Source: Alkalibacterium olivapovliticus (GTDB lineage Bacteria; Bacillota; Bacilli; Lactobacillales; Carnobacteriaceae_A). Taken from it: DNA of 53,827 nucleotides. The translations under genes were made by a program, and so were the position numbers. The stretch spans positions 1 through 53,827 of the forward strand of contig NZ_PVTO01000018.1 of NCBI RefSeq assembly GCF_003003275.1. Direction: 5' to 3'. Below, piece after piece: positions 33,608 to 43,559 of the stretch; the first letter of the stretch is position 1; each line of letters opens with the position of its first letter. The notes beneath the pieces are model-generated. The model ran no database searches and was not told the DNA's origin. It saw only the letters and a program-made list of their open reading frames with translations.

Positions 33608-33650
33608 CAAACAAAAAAAACCTGTCTGACTGAACGATCTCAGCCAAGCA
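33608..33650 (-). terminator. Terminator of gltBD
   Basis: Minus-strand CCTGCTTGGCTGA pairs with TCAGTCAGACAGG (internal mismatches), then eight T. The bases from here to the mvaS start hold only the mvaS promoter region. Confidence 0.7.
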
Positions 33651-33690
33651 GGCACTATTTCTATATTCATTTAAGTATCCAGCCGATATT

Positions 33691-35187
33691 TTAGACAGCC
33701 AGAACAGTCGGTAATATGCTTTTCCCCATCAGAAATCGATCCACTTCATAAGCTGCTTCGCGCCCTTCATTGATAGCCCAGACAATCAGACTCTGTCCGC
33801 GTCTAGCATCACCTGCAGCGTATATGCCTTTGCGATTGGTTGTGAATTTCCCGTATTCTGCAGCTACGGCTCCTCTGTCAGTTTCCACGTTGAAAGCAGA
33901 TAGCAGACTATCTTCAGCCCCTTCAAATCCAATCGCTAAAAGGACCAGATCAGCATCCCATTCTTCTCCGGAATCAGGAACTTCTTCATAAACAATCATG
34001 CGGCGCTCATCATCTCTGATCTTTTGAGCGCGTTCAGTATAAAGGCCTTTGACGTGACCAGATTCTGTCCCCATAAATGCTTTGGTCTGAATCTGGTACT
34101 CCCGAATCTCTTCACCGTACAGTTCTTTTGCCTCTTCATGTCCATATTCCAGTGTGAAAACTTTAGGATAAGCCGGCCAGGCATTCAATTTCTCGCGTTT
34201 AAAGGGAAACTGAAGGCTTCTCGCAAATTGATTGACGCTTTTCGCTCCTTGCCTTAGGGCTGTCGCTACGCAATCCGCACCTGTATCTCCACTACCGATG
34301 ACAATCACATTTTTCCCTTTTGCATTCAACTCAGACTTAATTGCTGAATCTCCAATTGATTCTTTTACTGACTGCGTCAGATAATCCATCGCAAAATGAA
34401 CCCCGCCAAGCTCTCGGCCTGGAATAGGGAGATCAAACGGTTTAGTCGCTCCAGTACAGAGAATAACTGAATCAAATGACTCTTCTATCTCTTCAGCTGA
34501 AATATCTACTCCCACTTCCGTATTCAATACAATGCTAATCCCTTCTGCTTCAAGCAGATCGATCCGTCTTTGAACCACTTTCTTATCCAGTTTCATATTC
34601 GGGATACCATAAGTAAGCAGACCACCAGCCCGCTCACTTCGTTCATATATCGTCACGCTGTGTCCCGCCTGATTCAGCTGATCAGCTGCCGATAACCCAG
34701 CCGGTCCGGACCCAATGATGGCAACGGTTTTCCCCGTTTTTCTTTTAGGTTTCCGTGGCTGGATCCAGCCCATTTCGAAGCCTTTATCAATAATCGAACG
34801 CTCAATATCCTTGATGGCTACAGCGTCATCCGAAATCGCTACAGTACAGGCCCCTTCACAGGGAGCCGGGCAGACTCGTCCGGTAAATTCCGGGAAATTA
34901 TTTGTCTGCATCAGTCGATCGAGCGCCTCTTTCCACTTCCCTTTATACACCAGGTCATTCCACTCAGGAATCAGGTTGTAGACTGGGCAGCCTGTCGTCG
35001 CTCCCTCGATTTCTGTCCCCATAGAACAATACGGAATAGAGCAGTCCATGCACCGGGCGCCCTGACGCTGAGTCTGTTCATCAGGTGTCCGGTCTTTGTA
35101 CTCATTCCAGTCCTTAATCCGCTCTTTTGGATCCCGTTCTTTTACATATTCACGGTCAAATTCCATGAATCCTGTTTTCTTTCCCAT
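33691..35187 (-). CDS. gltD: Glutamate synthase small subunit
   Basis: Flavoprotein of 498 aa that passes electrons from NADPH to GltB. N-terminal Cys motifs for two [4Fe-4S] clusters: CMDCSIPYC with GCPVYN, and CPAPCEGACT. FAD-binding IIGSGPAGLSAADQL (about 155-170), NADPH-binding VIGSGDTGADC and the C-terminal AAGDARRGQSLIVWAINEGR complete the typical order. AAAGGAG precedes ATG 35187. It is 29 bp after gltB in one operon. Confidence 0.96.
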   Translation of the reverse strand: MGKKTGFMEFDREYVKERDPKERIKDWNEYKDRTPDEQTQRQGARCMDCSIPYCSMGTEIEGATTGCPVYNLIPEWNDLVYKGKWKEALDRLMQTNNFPEFTGRVCPAPCEGACTVAISDDAVAIKDIERSIIDKGFEMGWIQPRKPKRKTGKTVAIIGSGPAGLSAADQLNQAGHSVTIYERSERAGGLLTYGIPNMKLDKKVVQRRIDLLEAEGISIVLNTEVGVDISAEEIEESFDSVILCTGATKPFDLPIPGRELGGVHFAMDYLTQSVKESIGDSAIKSELNAKGKNVIVIGSGDTGADCVATALRQGAKSVNQFARSLQFPFKREKLNAWPAYPKVFTLEYGHEEAKELYGEEIREYQIQTKAFMGTESGHVKGLYTERAQKIRDDERRMIVYEEVPDSGEEWDADLVLLAIGFEGAEDSLLSAFNVETDRGAVAAEYGKFTTNRKGIYAAGDARRGQSLIVWAINEGREAAYEVDRFLMGKSILPTVLAV

Positions 35188-35216
35188 ATCTGTGCGCTCC
35201 TTTCGTCTCCATTCAA

Positions 35217-38200
35217 TCAGCTGGGAACATTGATGTGTTCTTTATCTGTCTGTTCTGCTTTATTATCCATAAATACGCTCATTTTAGCTTCTTCTTCACT
35301 TGACCCGTCTGACATGTAAGATTCGATTCTCGACGTGATTTCCTTGTACTCAAACGGAATGACTTTGATGAAGTCCTGTACTGACTGATCCCAATCTGCT
35401 AAAAGATCGCGCGCTCTAGAAGAGTGTGTATAGGCTACATGCTGTTTAAGCATCCCTTTCAGTTCCTGCTGATCTTTTTCTGTAAGGGATTCAAAATTAA
35501 CCAGTTCCCCATTAGCCCGTTTCTCAAATGTGCTGTGGTTGGTGCTCCATACATAAGCAATCCCACCGGACATGCCGGCAGCAAAGTTCTTGCCTACTTC
35601 GCCCAGAATGGCTACACGACCGCCTGTCATATACTCACATCCATGGTCGCCTATCCCTTCAACAACTAAGGTAGCGCCACTGTTTCTGACTGCAAATCGC
35701 TCACCCGCCAGTCCATTCAAGTACGCTTCTCCATCTGTGGCGCCATAAAATGCCACATTTCCGGTAATCACATTCTGACTTGCCTCAAATGTCGCTTTTT
35801 CTGATGTGGTAACGATCAGTTTTCCGCCAGACAACCCTTTTCCAGCGTAATCATTGGTATCGCCCTGGACCATTATCGTGATGCCTCTCGGCAAAAATGC
35901 CCCGACGCTCTGACCGGCGGACCCATTACAATTCAACACGATGGTGTCTTCGGGTAATCCGGCAGAACCGTGTGCAAGCGAGACTTCACTTCCGACAATT
36001 GTTCCGATGACCCTGTTCATATTCGTGACATTTAAATCGAGCTGGACGGGTTCATTAGTCCTGATTGCTTCTTTTACTTGAGGTAAAATCGTCACCAAAT
36101 CGAGTGACTGATCTATTTTATGATTCTGACTTGTTTTCTTTAGTCGGGCTTGTCCTTTTGGCTGATAAAGAATACGGCTTAGATCCAGCTGTGACGCTTT
36201 CCAGTGTGATTTGGCCCAGTCACCAAACTCCAGCAAATCGGTTCTTCCGACTAAGTCTTCTATTCTGGTATAACCTAATTCTGCCATTATTTCTCTTACT
36301 TCCTGAGCAATATAGGTCATAAAGGTCACGACATGTTCTGGTTTCCCCATAAATTTTTTCCGCAATTCAGGGTTCTGTGTAGCAATACCCACCGGACACG
36401 TATCCAAGTGACAGACACGCATCATGACGCATCCCAAAACAACCAGTGGAGCAGTCGCAAATCCATACTCTTCAGCCCCTATTAAGGCCGCCAGGATAAC
36501 ATCTCTGCCTGTCAGGAGTTTTCCATCTGTTTCGAGTGTCACGCGTCCGCGGAGGTCGTTCATAAGCAGTGTCTGATGCGTTTCAGCCAGCCCCAATTCC
36601 CAAGGCAGACCAGCGTGACGGATACTGGTTTTAGGTGAAGCCCCTGTCCCACCATCGTATCCGACGATTGATATAAGGTCTGCATTCCCCTTTGCCACAC
36701 CTGAAGCAATGGTCCCGACTCCAGCTTTTGCAGCCAGTTTCACACTGATTCTCGCTTTACGGTTCGCATTTTTTAAATCATGTATCAGCTGTGCGAGATC
36801 TTCTATCGAATAAATATCGTGGTGCGGAGGAGGTGAAATCAGACCTACTCCAGTGGTCGAATTCCGAACATTTGCAATCCATGGATATACTTTCTCCCCA
36901 GGGAGTTGTCCGCCTTCACCAGGCTTCGCTCCCTGCGCCATTTTGATCTGTAGTTCATTGGCATTGACCAGATAATGACTGTTTACCCCGAATCGGCCTG
37001 AAGCGACCTGTTTAATGGCACTCCTTCTCCAGTCTCCATTGTCATCTCTTGTGAACCGTGCAGGATCTTCTCCACCTTCTCCTGAATTGGACTTGCCGCC
37101 TATACGGTTCATAGCGATGGCCAAGGTTTCGTGTGCTTCCGGACTAAGAGAGCCAAACGACATGGCCCCAGTTTTAAACCGTTTAAATAGCGATTCGACT
37201 GATTCAACGTCTTCTATCGCAATTGGCTCCCGGTCTGATTTCAGATCAAATAAATGACGGATAAATCCATTGTGTTCTTTATTGATTGCTTGAGAGTAAT
37301 CTTTATATAAACTGTAATCCTCTCTTCTGGCAGCCCACTGCAGCTTATGCATGGTCAGTGGGTTGTAGACATGGCGCTCGCCGCCTTTTCGCCACTGCAT
37401 GTCACTTCCGGAATCAAGCGATTTATACAGTTCTTCCTGATAGCCTTGTTCATGACGCATCCTGGCTTCCAGTGCGATCGTGTCGAGATCGATGCCGTCC
37501 AGTTGTGATGCTGTTCCAGTAAAATGGTCTGAGATAACAGACTCACCGATACCGATCGCTTCAAAAATCTGAGCACCTCTGTAACTTTGAATCGTTGAGA
37601 TGCCCATCTTGGACATGACTTTAATGACCCCTTCAGTAGAGGCTTGTCTGTATTTTTTAACTGTTTCAGCGTATGTGGTCTCAAAATTCCCTTCTGCCAC
37701 TTCATTCCGGATCGTTTCGTATGCTAGATAAGGGTAGATGGCATCAGCACCGTAGCCTATCAGTGCAGCAAAATGGTGGACTTCCCGTACCTCGCCACTT
37801 GAAATGATCAGACTAGCTTGTGTTCTTAATCCTTTACGTACCAGATGCTGATGGACACTGCTGACCGCTAGCAGGATCGGAATAGAGAGATGATTTTCAT
37901 CCATATCATAATCACTTAAAACGATAAGAGAAGCTCCCGACTCCACAGCTTGTTCAACTTGTGCCTGCAGTTGTTTAAGACTTTTTGACAAATCGGCTGT
38001 AAATAAGGTGTTGAGCGTGATCGATTTATATTTGTCGTTTTTCATTTGGTTCAGTTGTTTAAATTGACTGTGATTAATGACCGGTGTTTCCAGACTGATC
38101 CGGTTGCTTTCTTTCTTACCGGAATGAAGCAGATTCCCTTCAGGTCCAAGCCAGGTCAGAGTGGACGTAACGACCTGTTCACGGTAAGCGTCTATTGGTG

Positions 38201-39770
38201 GATTCGTCACTTGAGCAAAATGCTGTTTAAAATATAAAAATAATGATTGCGGACGATCCGACATGACGGCTAATGGCGTATCGATCCCCATCGCGCCGAT
38301 TGGATCCTTCCCCTTTTCAATCAGTGGTTTTAAATACTTTTCGATATCTTCGGTCGTATACCCGAAGGCTTTCTGTCTTTGAACAAAATCAGGAATCAAA
38401 TCTGACTGATCATCCGCTTCAGCTTCCTTCAAATACACCACTTCCTCAGATAGCCAGTCTTCATAGGGTGCCTGACTGATGACCTGTTCTTTCAACTCTT
38501 CATCCGGAATAATACGGCCCTGTTCCAGATCGATCATCAGCATTTTCCCCGGGCTCAGACGCTCTTTTGAGACAACGTCTTCTTCATTGATATCAATGAC
38601 CCCTGTTTCTGATGCATAAATAATCGTATCATCTTTCATAACGTAATAACGGGCAGGACGCAGACCATTTCGATCCAGTAAAGCAGCGATCTGTTTCCCA
38701 TTTGTAAAAGTAATGGATGTTGGGCCGTCCCACGGCTCCATTAACGTGCTGTGATAATGATAAAAGGCTTTTTTCTTCTCACTCATGTCAGGATTATTTT
38801 CCCATGGTTCAGGAATCAGCATCATTGCAGAGTGTGCGAGTGATCGTCCAGCTAATGTGAAAAACTCCAGTGCGTTATCAAGTACAGCGGAATCACTCCC
38901 CGATTCATCCAGTAACGGCAGGACTTTCTTCAAGTCTTCGCCAAACGCATCAGAGACGAATTTTTTCTCCCGCGCTCTCATCCAGTTGATATTTCCGCGC
39001 AGCGTATTGATCTCGCCATTATGAATCAGGTAACGGTTAGGGTGCGCCCGTTCCCAGTTCGGTACGGTATTGGTACTGAACCTGGAATGTACTAGGGCAA
39101 AGGCTGACGTGTAGTCTCTATCCTGCAAATCAAGGTAAAACTGATCTACCTGACTAGATGTCAGCAGCCCTTTATAGACGATTGTCTGACTTGAAAAACT
39201 CGGAAAGTAAAAGGCCTTCTCATTCGCATCTGCCAGTTTTTCAGCCTGTTTTCTTATAATATATAATTTCCGTTCAAATGCCAGCGTTTCTGTCACATCG
39301 GACGATGCACCAATGAATACCTGTCTGACATAAGGGGCAGAGTCCTGAGCTTTAAGTCCGATCAGATTTGCATCTGTCGCCACTGTGCGCCAGCCGATAA
39401 GGGTCTGGCCCTCTTCTTTAATGAGTACTTCGATAGCATGTTCCCACTCATCTTGTCTCGCATCACCTCTGTGAAAAAAAACCATCCCAACGCCGTACCG
39501 ACCTGATTCAGGCAGCTTAAAGTGTGGCAGTTCCTTTCTGAAGAATGCATCGGGAATTTGAGTCATGATCCCGGACCCGTCCCCTGTATTGGGGTCGCTT
39601 CCTTGTCCCCCACGGTGATCCAGATGAATCAGCAATTCCATGCCTTTCGTTACGATATCGTGACTTTTAAGTCCTTTCATATGTGCAAATAATCCGATGC
39701 CGCAATTGTCTCTCTCAAATTGTGGCGAGTACAGGCCCTGAGCCTCGTGAATGGGATTAAACTTAGTCAT
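35217..39770 (-). CDS. gltB: Glutamate synthase large subunit
   Basis: Enzyme of 1517 aa that makes two glutamates from glutamine and 2-oxoglutarate. The N-terminal class II amidotransferase begins at the nucleophile Cys23 (RDNCGIG), after a 22-residue propeptide. A central domain, an FMN-binding synthase barrel with EGGEDPARF and PGEGGQLPGEKV, the [3Fe-4S] ligand motif CVMMRVCHLDTCPVG (about residue 1115) and the C-terminal beta-helix GXGXG-type domain follow. Full length for the family, no breaks. Transcribed divergently from gltC. The promoter and GltC-type box lie directly upstream. Confidence 0.97.
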   Translation of the reverse strand: MTKFNPIHEAQGLYSPQFERDNCGIGLFAHMKGLKSHDIVTKGMELLIHLDHRGGQGSDPNTGDGSGIMTQIPDAFFRKELPHFKLPESGRYGVGMVFFHRGDARQDEWEHAIEVLIKEEGQTLIGWRTVATDANLIGLKAQDSAPYVRQVFIGASSDVTETLAFERKLYIIRKQAEKLADANEKAFYFPSFSSQTIVYKGLLTSSQVDQFYLDLQDRDYTSAFALVHSRFSTNTVPNWERAHPNRYLIHNGEINTLRGNINWMRAREKKFVSDAFGEDLKKVLPLLDESGSDSAVLDNALEFFTLAGRSLAHSAMMLIPEPWENNPDMSEKKKAFYHYHSTLMEPWDGPTSITFTNGKQIAALLDRNGLRPARYYVMKDDTIIYASETGVIDINEEDVVSKERLSPGKMLMIDLEQGRIIPDEELKEQVISQAPYEDWLSEEVVYLKEAEADDQSDLIPDFVQRQKAFGYTTEDIEKYLKPLIEKGKDPIGAMGIDTPLAVMSDRPQSLFLYFKQHFAQVTNPPIDAYREQVVTSTLTWLGPEGNLLHSGKKESNRISLETPVINHSQFKQLNQMKNDKYKSITLNTLFTADLSKSLKQLQAQVEQAVESGASLIVLSDYDMDENHLSIPILLAVSSVHQHLVRKGLRTQASLIISSGEVREVHHFAALIGYGADAIYPYLAYETIRNEVAEGNFETTYAETVKKYRQASTEGVIKVMSKMGISTIQSYRGAQIFEAIGIGESVISDHFTGTASQLDGIDLDTIALEARMRHEQGYQEELYKSLDSGSDMQWRKGGERHVYNPLTMHKLQWAARREDYSLYKDYSQAINKEHNGFIRHLFDLKSDREPIAIEDVESVESLFKRFKTGAMSFGSLSPEAHETLAIAMNRIGGKSNSGEGGEDPARFTRDDNGDWRRSAIKQVASGRFGVNSHYLVNANELQIKMAQGAKPGEGGQLPGEKVYPWIANVRNSTTGVGLISPPPHHDIYSIEDLAQLIHDLKNANRKARISVKLAAKAGVGTIASGVAKGNADLISIVGYDGGTGASPKTSIRHAGLPWELGLAETHQTLLMNDLRGRVTLETDGKLLTGRDVILAALIGAEEYGFATAPLVVLGCVMMRVCHLDTCPVGIATQNPELRKKFMGKPEHVVTFMTYIAQEVREIMAELGYTRIEDLVGRTDLLEFGDWAKSHWKASQLDLSRILYQPKGQARLKKTSQNHKIDQSLDLVTILPQVKEAIRTNEPVQLDLNVTNMNRVIGTIVGSEVSLAHGSAGLPEDTIVLNCNGSAGQSVGAFLPRGITIMVQGDTNDYAGKGLSGGKLIVTTSEKATFEASQNVITGNVAFYGATDGEAYLNGLAGERFAVRNSGATLVVEGIGDHGCEYMTGGRVAILGEVGKNFAAGMSGGIAYVWSTNHSTFEKRANGELVNFESLTEKDQQELKGMLKQHVAYTHSSRARDLLADWDQSVQDFIKVIPFEYKEITSRIESYMSDGSSEEEAKMSVFMDNKAEQTDKEHINVPS

Positions 39771-39824
39771 TTTCTTCTCCCCCAGTTAATCGATTCATTG
39801 TCCGCACTTTTATAGTGTCCTTCT

Positions 39825-39854
39825 ATTGTAACCCTTACCAATTATGCGTACAAT
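39825..39854. promoter_or_regulatory. Overlapping divergent gltB / gltC promoters
   Basis: Minus strand (gltB): -35 TTGTAC (39848-39853), 17-bp spacer, -10 TACAAT (39825-39830). Plus strand (gltC): -35 TTGTAA (39826-39831), 17-bp spacer, -10 TACAAT (39849-39854). Each -35 lies on the other's -10, so the two polymerases cannot bind together. Confidence 0.85.
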
Positions 39855-39871
39855 ATATATAATTGATAGGT

Positions 39872-39892
39872 TTGATCTAATAACGAGATCAA
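39872..39892. promoter_or_regulatory. GltC-type LysR box
   Basis: Perfect dyad TTGATCT-N7-AGATCAA, containing ATCT-N7-AGAT, the same core layout as the GltC boxes of B. subtilis. Its centre is about 64 bp upstream of the expected gltB start site and about 20 bp downstream of the gltC start site, fitting activation of gltB and autorepression of gltC (inference). Confidence 0.75.
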
Positions 39893-39918
39893 TCAACGTT
39901 AGATTGGAGTTGAGAGAA

Positions 39919-40803
39919 ATGGAACTGAAACAACTGACCTATTTCATCGAAGTAGCGGAAAGAGAGCATATGTCCAATGCTGCTCAACACTTGAATGTCG
40001 CTCAGTCAGCTGTCAGCAGACAAATCAGTAATCTGGAAGACGAACTGGGGGTTCAGTTATTTGAACGTGTCGGTCGAAACATGAAGCTGTTGCCCATAGG
40101 ACATGTTTTATTGACACATGCCAGAGATATGATCAATCTGCTCGATCAGACAAAGCAGCACATCGCTGATTTTACGGCTCCAGAAACTGGGATTATCAAA
40201 ATCGGATTCCCATCCAGTCTCGCTGCAACCTTACTTCCTAACTTAATTAATGCTTACAGCAGCGACTATCCGAACGTACAGTTTCAGCTGCGTCAGGGAT
40301 CCTACCAGTTTCTGATCGACGCCATAAAATCCAGAGAACTCAATCTTGCCTTTATCGGTCCGGTCATCAATGACGATCCGGCTATCAGAGGGGATATTTT
40401 GTTCTCAGAAAAGCTGCTTCTGCTGGTTTCGCGACAGCACAAGGTAGCAAATAGAGAGTCCATAACACTCAAAGAACTGAAGGATGAAGATTTCATTTTA
40501 TTTCCAAAGGGGTATATTTTGGAAAAGCTGGTGATAGATGCTTGTCACACTGAAGGATTCGACCCAAAAGTCAGTACGCAAGGAGAAGATATGGATGCCA
40601 TCAAAGGAATGGTCGCTGCCGGTATTGGCATTACTATCCTTCCAGACAGTGCTATAACAGACTATGAAACCGACTTTCTTAAGTGTGTCCCCATACTGGA
40701 TCCTCATCTGGAGAGAAGCGTCGGCATGATCACACCCAATACACGGGAACTCACGCCAGCTGAAACCGTCTTTTACAGATTCGTACTGGATTACTTTGAT
40801 TGA
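39919..40803 (+). CDS. gltC: LysR-type regulator, GltC-like
   Basis: Transcription regulator of 294 aa. The N-terminal winged HTH (MELKQLTYFIEVAEREHMSN, then AQSAVSRQISNLEDELGVQLFER) and a C-terminal periplasmic-binding-like effector domain (IKIGFPSSLAATLLPNLINAY onward) are standard. It is placed head to head with gltB, as GltC is in B. subtilis, where it activates gltAB in response to 2-oxoglutarate and is inhibited by glutamate. The ATG at 39919 starts the HTH and is behind TTGGAGTTGAGAGAA; the frame's earlier ATG at 39844 lies inside the promoter. Confidence 0.9.
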   Translation: MELKQLTYFIEVAEREHMSNAAQHLNVAQSAVSRQISNLEDELGVQLFERVGRNMKLLPIGHVLLTHARDMINLLDQTKQHIADFTAPETGIIKIGFPSSLAATLLPNLINAYSSDYPNVQFQLRQGSYQFLIDAIKSRELNLAFIGPVINDDPAIRGDILFSEKLLLLVSRQHKVANRESITLKELKDEDFILFPKGYILEKLVIDACHTEGFDPKVSTQGEDMDAIKGMVAAGIGITILPDSAITDYETDFLKCVPILDPHLERSVGMITPNTRELTPAETVFYRFVLDYFD

Positions 40804-40825
40804 CCGGTTACAACTTCAGACAGAC

Positions 40826-40863
40826 AAAAAACGAAACCCAGTAAACCAGGTTTCGTTTTTTTT
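40826..40863. terminator. Bidirectional terminator, gltC / MDR gene
   Basis: AAAAAACGAAACC (40826-40838) pairs with GGTTTCGTTTTTT (40849-40861), U-run on both strands. Confidence 0.9.
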
Positions 40864-40875
40864 TCTATATAAGAC

Positions 40876-41793
40876 TTATTCAGACTTCATCTTGATCATA
40901 ATTTTTCCCTTGGCATGACCCGTTTCACTTAATTCATGTGCCTCTCTGATCCCCTCTTCAGAAAATGGTGCAACTTCGGAGATCACAGGGCTGATGACAC
41001 CTTGCGTAAGCCATTTGTGTAAGATCTCAAGCGCTTCTTTCGTCGGACGCATTGAGAAGAATGACGCATCGATTTCTTTTTCACCGCTTAGCTGTCTGTC
41101 AGGTTTCTCGGCTATAGAGAGCAGCTTTCCTTTTGGATGCAATACGTTGACACTTCTAGCTTGAATAGATCCGCCTAATGTATCAAAGACGAGATCTATC
41201 TCATCAAGAACCTCGTCAAATGCCTCTTTCTCATAATTTATGGGGCGGTCGACCCCCAGAGACTGCAGCAATTCCTGATTTTTCCCACTTGCTGTTGACG
41301 CTACCCACGCACCAAGGTATTTAGCGATTTGTACAGCAGTGCTGCCAACGCCACCTGAACCTGCATGAATCAGCACTCGGTCGCCCTCTTTGACTTCTCC
41401 ACGTGTTACGATTGCTTCATAAGCAGTTTGACCGACAAGTGGAAGGGCAGCCGCCTCTAAAAAAGAGACGGAATCGTCCAACTTGACCGCCCGTTCAGGA
41501 TTAACTGACACGAATTCTGCATAAGCCTTAGCCCCGTTCGCCATGACACGGTCACCAGATTTAAAGTCTGTTACATCTTTTCCAACCTCAGACACGATTC
41601 CGGCAATATCGTTTCCGACGATCATAGGCAGTTTCCCGCCAAATAATCCTTTTCGTCTTTTTACATCTGCTGGATTCACACTTGTCGCATACACTTCAAC
41701 AATCATCCGGTCATCTTTCAATACAGGATTGTCAATTTCTTTTAACTGAAGCTGGTCTACTCCTCCAAATGCATCGATAACGATGGCTTTCAT
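40876..41793 (-). CDS. MDR-family NADP-dependent oxidoreductase
   Basis: Cytoplasmic reductase of 305 aa of the zinc-independent quinone oxidoreductase branch of the medium-chain dehydrogenase superfamily. GroES-like N-terminus (VYATSVNPADVKRRKG, VGNDIAGIVSEVG), Rossmann motif GAGGVGSTAVQIAKYLGA-like (written here HAGSGGVGSTAVQIAKYLG, about 140-155) and the C-terminal segment FSEEGIREAHELSETGHAKGKIMI. The catalytic and structural zinc ligands are absent. ATG 41793 follows GAGGAGGAGTC. Monocistronic; probably reduces quinones or enones. Substrate open. Confidence 0.88.
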   Translation of the reverse strand: MKAIVIDAFGGVDQLQLKEIDNPVLKDDRMIVEVYATSVNPADVKRRKGLFGGKLPMIVGNDIAGIVSEVGKDVTDFKSGDRVMANGAKAYAEFVSVNPERAVKLDDSVSFLEAAALPLVGQTAYEAIVTRGEVKEGDRVLIHAGSGGVGSTAVQIAKYLGAWVASTASGKNQELLQSLGVDRPINYEKEAFDEVLDEIDLVFDTLGGSIQARSVNVLHPKGKLLSIAEKPDRQLSGEKEIDASFFSMRPTKEALEILHKWLTQGVISPVISEVAPFSEEGIREAHELSETGHAKGKIMIKMKSE

Positions 41794-41940
41794 CAGTTGA
41801 CTCCTCCTCATTCATATTTTCACGCTTATCCTAGCACAAGACCTCAATATCTGCATCTTGGTATGACTCACTGACAAAACGATCCCTTTTTAAATGGTAT
41901 CACACCCTGCTGATGAAGGAGAATGTAAAGGATAAAAAGT

Positions 41941-41977
41941 TTGGCTCAGCCAGCTGATACTGACCAAGCCAAACGTC
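41941..41977 (-). terminator. Hairpin downstream of the phosphoribosyltransferase gene
   Basis: Minus-strand GTTTGGCT and AGCCAAAC arms enclose an imperfect stem, followed by TTTTT. It lies 114 bp beyond the stop of the gene at 42091. No intact gene lies between. Confidence 0.55.
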
Positions 41978-42090
41978 CGTTATTATATTTGACATTAGTT
42001 AGCCCAGCAGTTGAGTTACCAGCAAGAAGCAGATGACGAAATCTAACATCTTTTGCCTGGTTTTACTTACTACACTTACCCTATTAAACG

Positions 42091-42732
42091 CTACCCAGGA
42101 AATAATCTGACCGACTGGAGTAGTCTGATGACCTCTTCATCACTAACTTGCGGAAAGACCGTATAATAAGCGCCCACTGCTCCTAAAAAATGAGTAGGGA
42201 CTTCTAAAGCAATGACTTTATCGACCAGTTTTTCCAGCTCCCGATAGGTATCTTCAGGAATGACTGGAACGGCCACTGTTATGTCTTTAGCCCCTTCTTC
42301 TCTAACCGCTGAAACAGCAGCTCTCATCGTCAGTCCAGTTGCAATCCCGTCATCCACTATGATGACAGACTTTTCTTTTAATACCTGTTTTTGAAGGAAT
42401 GGCAAGTAAGTTTTTCGCCGTTGAGCCATTTTTTCACGAATGTCCAAAACTTCTCTGGATACCCATTCCGGATCGATTTGATCTACCTCCGAATCATTGA
42501 ACAAAGGCTCCCCTCTCTCAGATACAGCCCCAACTGCATATTCCCAATGAAACGGATGGCCAATTTTCTTGGATAAAATGATATCAAATGGAACGTGATA
42601 GGTATTCGCCATAATGATCCCCAAAGGGACACCCCCTCTAGGTAAAGCCAGCACGACTGCTTCCTCTCTGTCATCAATGTTTACTTTATCTGACAATTGA
42701 CGACCTGCATCTTCACGATCAATAAAAAGCAT
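42091..42732 (-). CDS. Phosphoribosyltransferase-fold protein
   Basis: Cytoplasmic 213-aa protein of the type I PRTase family (COG1926-like). The PRPP-binding motif VIIVDDGIATGLTM (about 121-134) and the N-terminal ALPRGGVPLG loop are clear. Proteins of this group are not ordinary purine or pyrimidine salvage enzymes and their substrate is unsettled. CAGGAGGG precedes ATG 42732. Monocistronic. Confidence 0.85.
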   Translation of the reverse strand: MLFIDREDAGRQLSDKVNIDDREEAVVLALPRGGVPLGIIMANTYHVPFDIILSKKIGHPFHWEYAVGAVSERGEPLFNDSEVDQIDPEWVSREVLDIREKMAQRRKTYLPFLQKQVLKEKSVIIVDDGIATGLTMRAAVSAVREEGAKDITVAVPVIPEDTYRELEKLVDKVIALEVPTHFLGAVGAYYTVFPQVSDEEVIRLLQSVRLFPG

Positions 42733-42969
42733 TGTTATCCCTCCTGATTAGATGAGGCTTTGAACCGATTTAAACGATGTATAGTCTACAGGTTTTCTTC
42801 AACTAAACTATAGCACACACTGTGAAAAGAACGCGGACTGACCCACTGAAAAAAAGGGTATGGGATTGACATAATTTAGTTTCGAGGGCTTCTCGTTTAA
42901 ATAATTGATTGTTTGCTCTATAATATAGTAAGATACTTATAATAATCATACGTTAGGGAGGAAATTAAC

Positions 42970-43374
42970 ATGTCATTTTTAAAAGGTGCACTAATCGGAG
43001 CAGCTCTAGGTTTACTATTCGCTCCAAAAAGCGGGAAAGAAACACGCGATGATATCGCAATGAAGTTTGACGAATCAAAAAAAAGCGCTGGTGAATATGC
43101 AGACAAAGCCAAAGTAAAATCTGGTGAAATGCAGCAAACTGCCGGTGAAGCAAGTGAAAACATCAAACTGACGATCACAAAAACAGCTCAGGAATTACGT
43201 GATCAACTACACCACGCTTCTGAAGAAATCAAAAAAGAAGCAATGGACTTGAAAGAAGACGTTAAAGATACAGCGGAAGAGGCTGCAGTAGAAGTATCTG
43301 CTGAAGTTGATGAAGCAACTGACGACTTAAACAAAGAAGCACACGACTCAAAAATACCTGGACAACCAGGTTAA
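42970..43374 (+). CDS. YtxH-domain protein
   Basis: 134-aa protein with an N-terminal YtxH motif (FLKGALIGAALGLLFAPKSGKETR), a single membrane-associated glycine-rich helix, then a long Lys/Glu-rich helical, probably coiled-coil, tail. YtxH-type proteins are often stress-induced in Firmicutes; the molecular role is unknown. TAGGGAGG lies nine bases before ATG, and a -10 TATAAT (42919-42924) precedes it. The tail is typical of hydrophilic, LEA-like stress proteins. Monocistronic. Confidence 0.85.
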   Translation: MSFLKGALIGAALGLLFAPKSGKETRDDIAMKFDESKKSAGEYADKAKVKSGEMQQTAGEASENIKLTITKTAQELRDQLHHASEEIKKEAMDLKEDVKDTAEEAAVEVSAEVDEATDDLNKEAHDSKIPGQPG

Positions 43375-43388
43375 TCTTATTTAACACT

Positions 43389-43423
43389 AAGATAGCGCCT
43401 TTTATAAGGTGCTATCTTTTTTT
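43389..43423 (+). terminator. Terminator of the YtxH gene
   Basis: AAGATAGCGCCTT pairs with AAGGTGCTATCTT (one wobble), loop of five, then T-run. Confidence 0.88.
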
Positions 43424-43559
43424 ACTTTCTGCTCAACTATCAGGAAAAACCATTAAATGAGTTGACAGAGTTATTTCCTTGAGTTACTATGGAACTGTAA
43501 GTAGTTCGAATTCGAGATACTATCGCATTGAAATTACACACTAAAAAGGAGAATGATGT

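Noticed and set aside
41999-42049. 16-residue hydrophobic peptide (MLDFVICFLLVTQLLG) as a type I toxin
   Set aside because: The ribosome-binding site is weak, it has no charged tail or antisense RNA promoter that I can see, and it is short enough to be chance.
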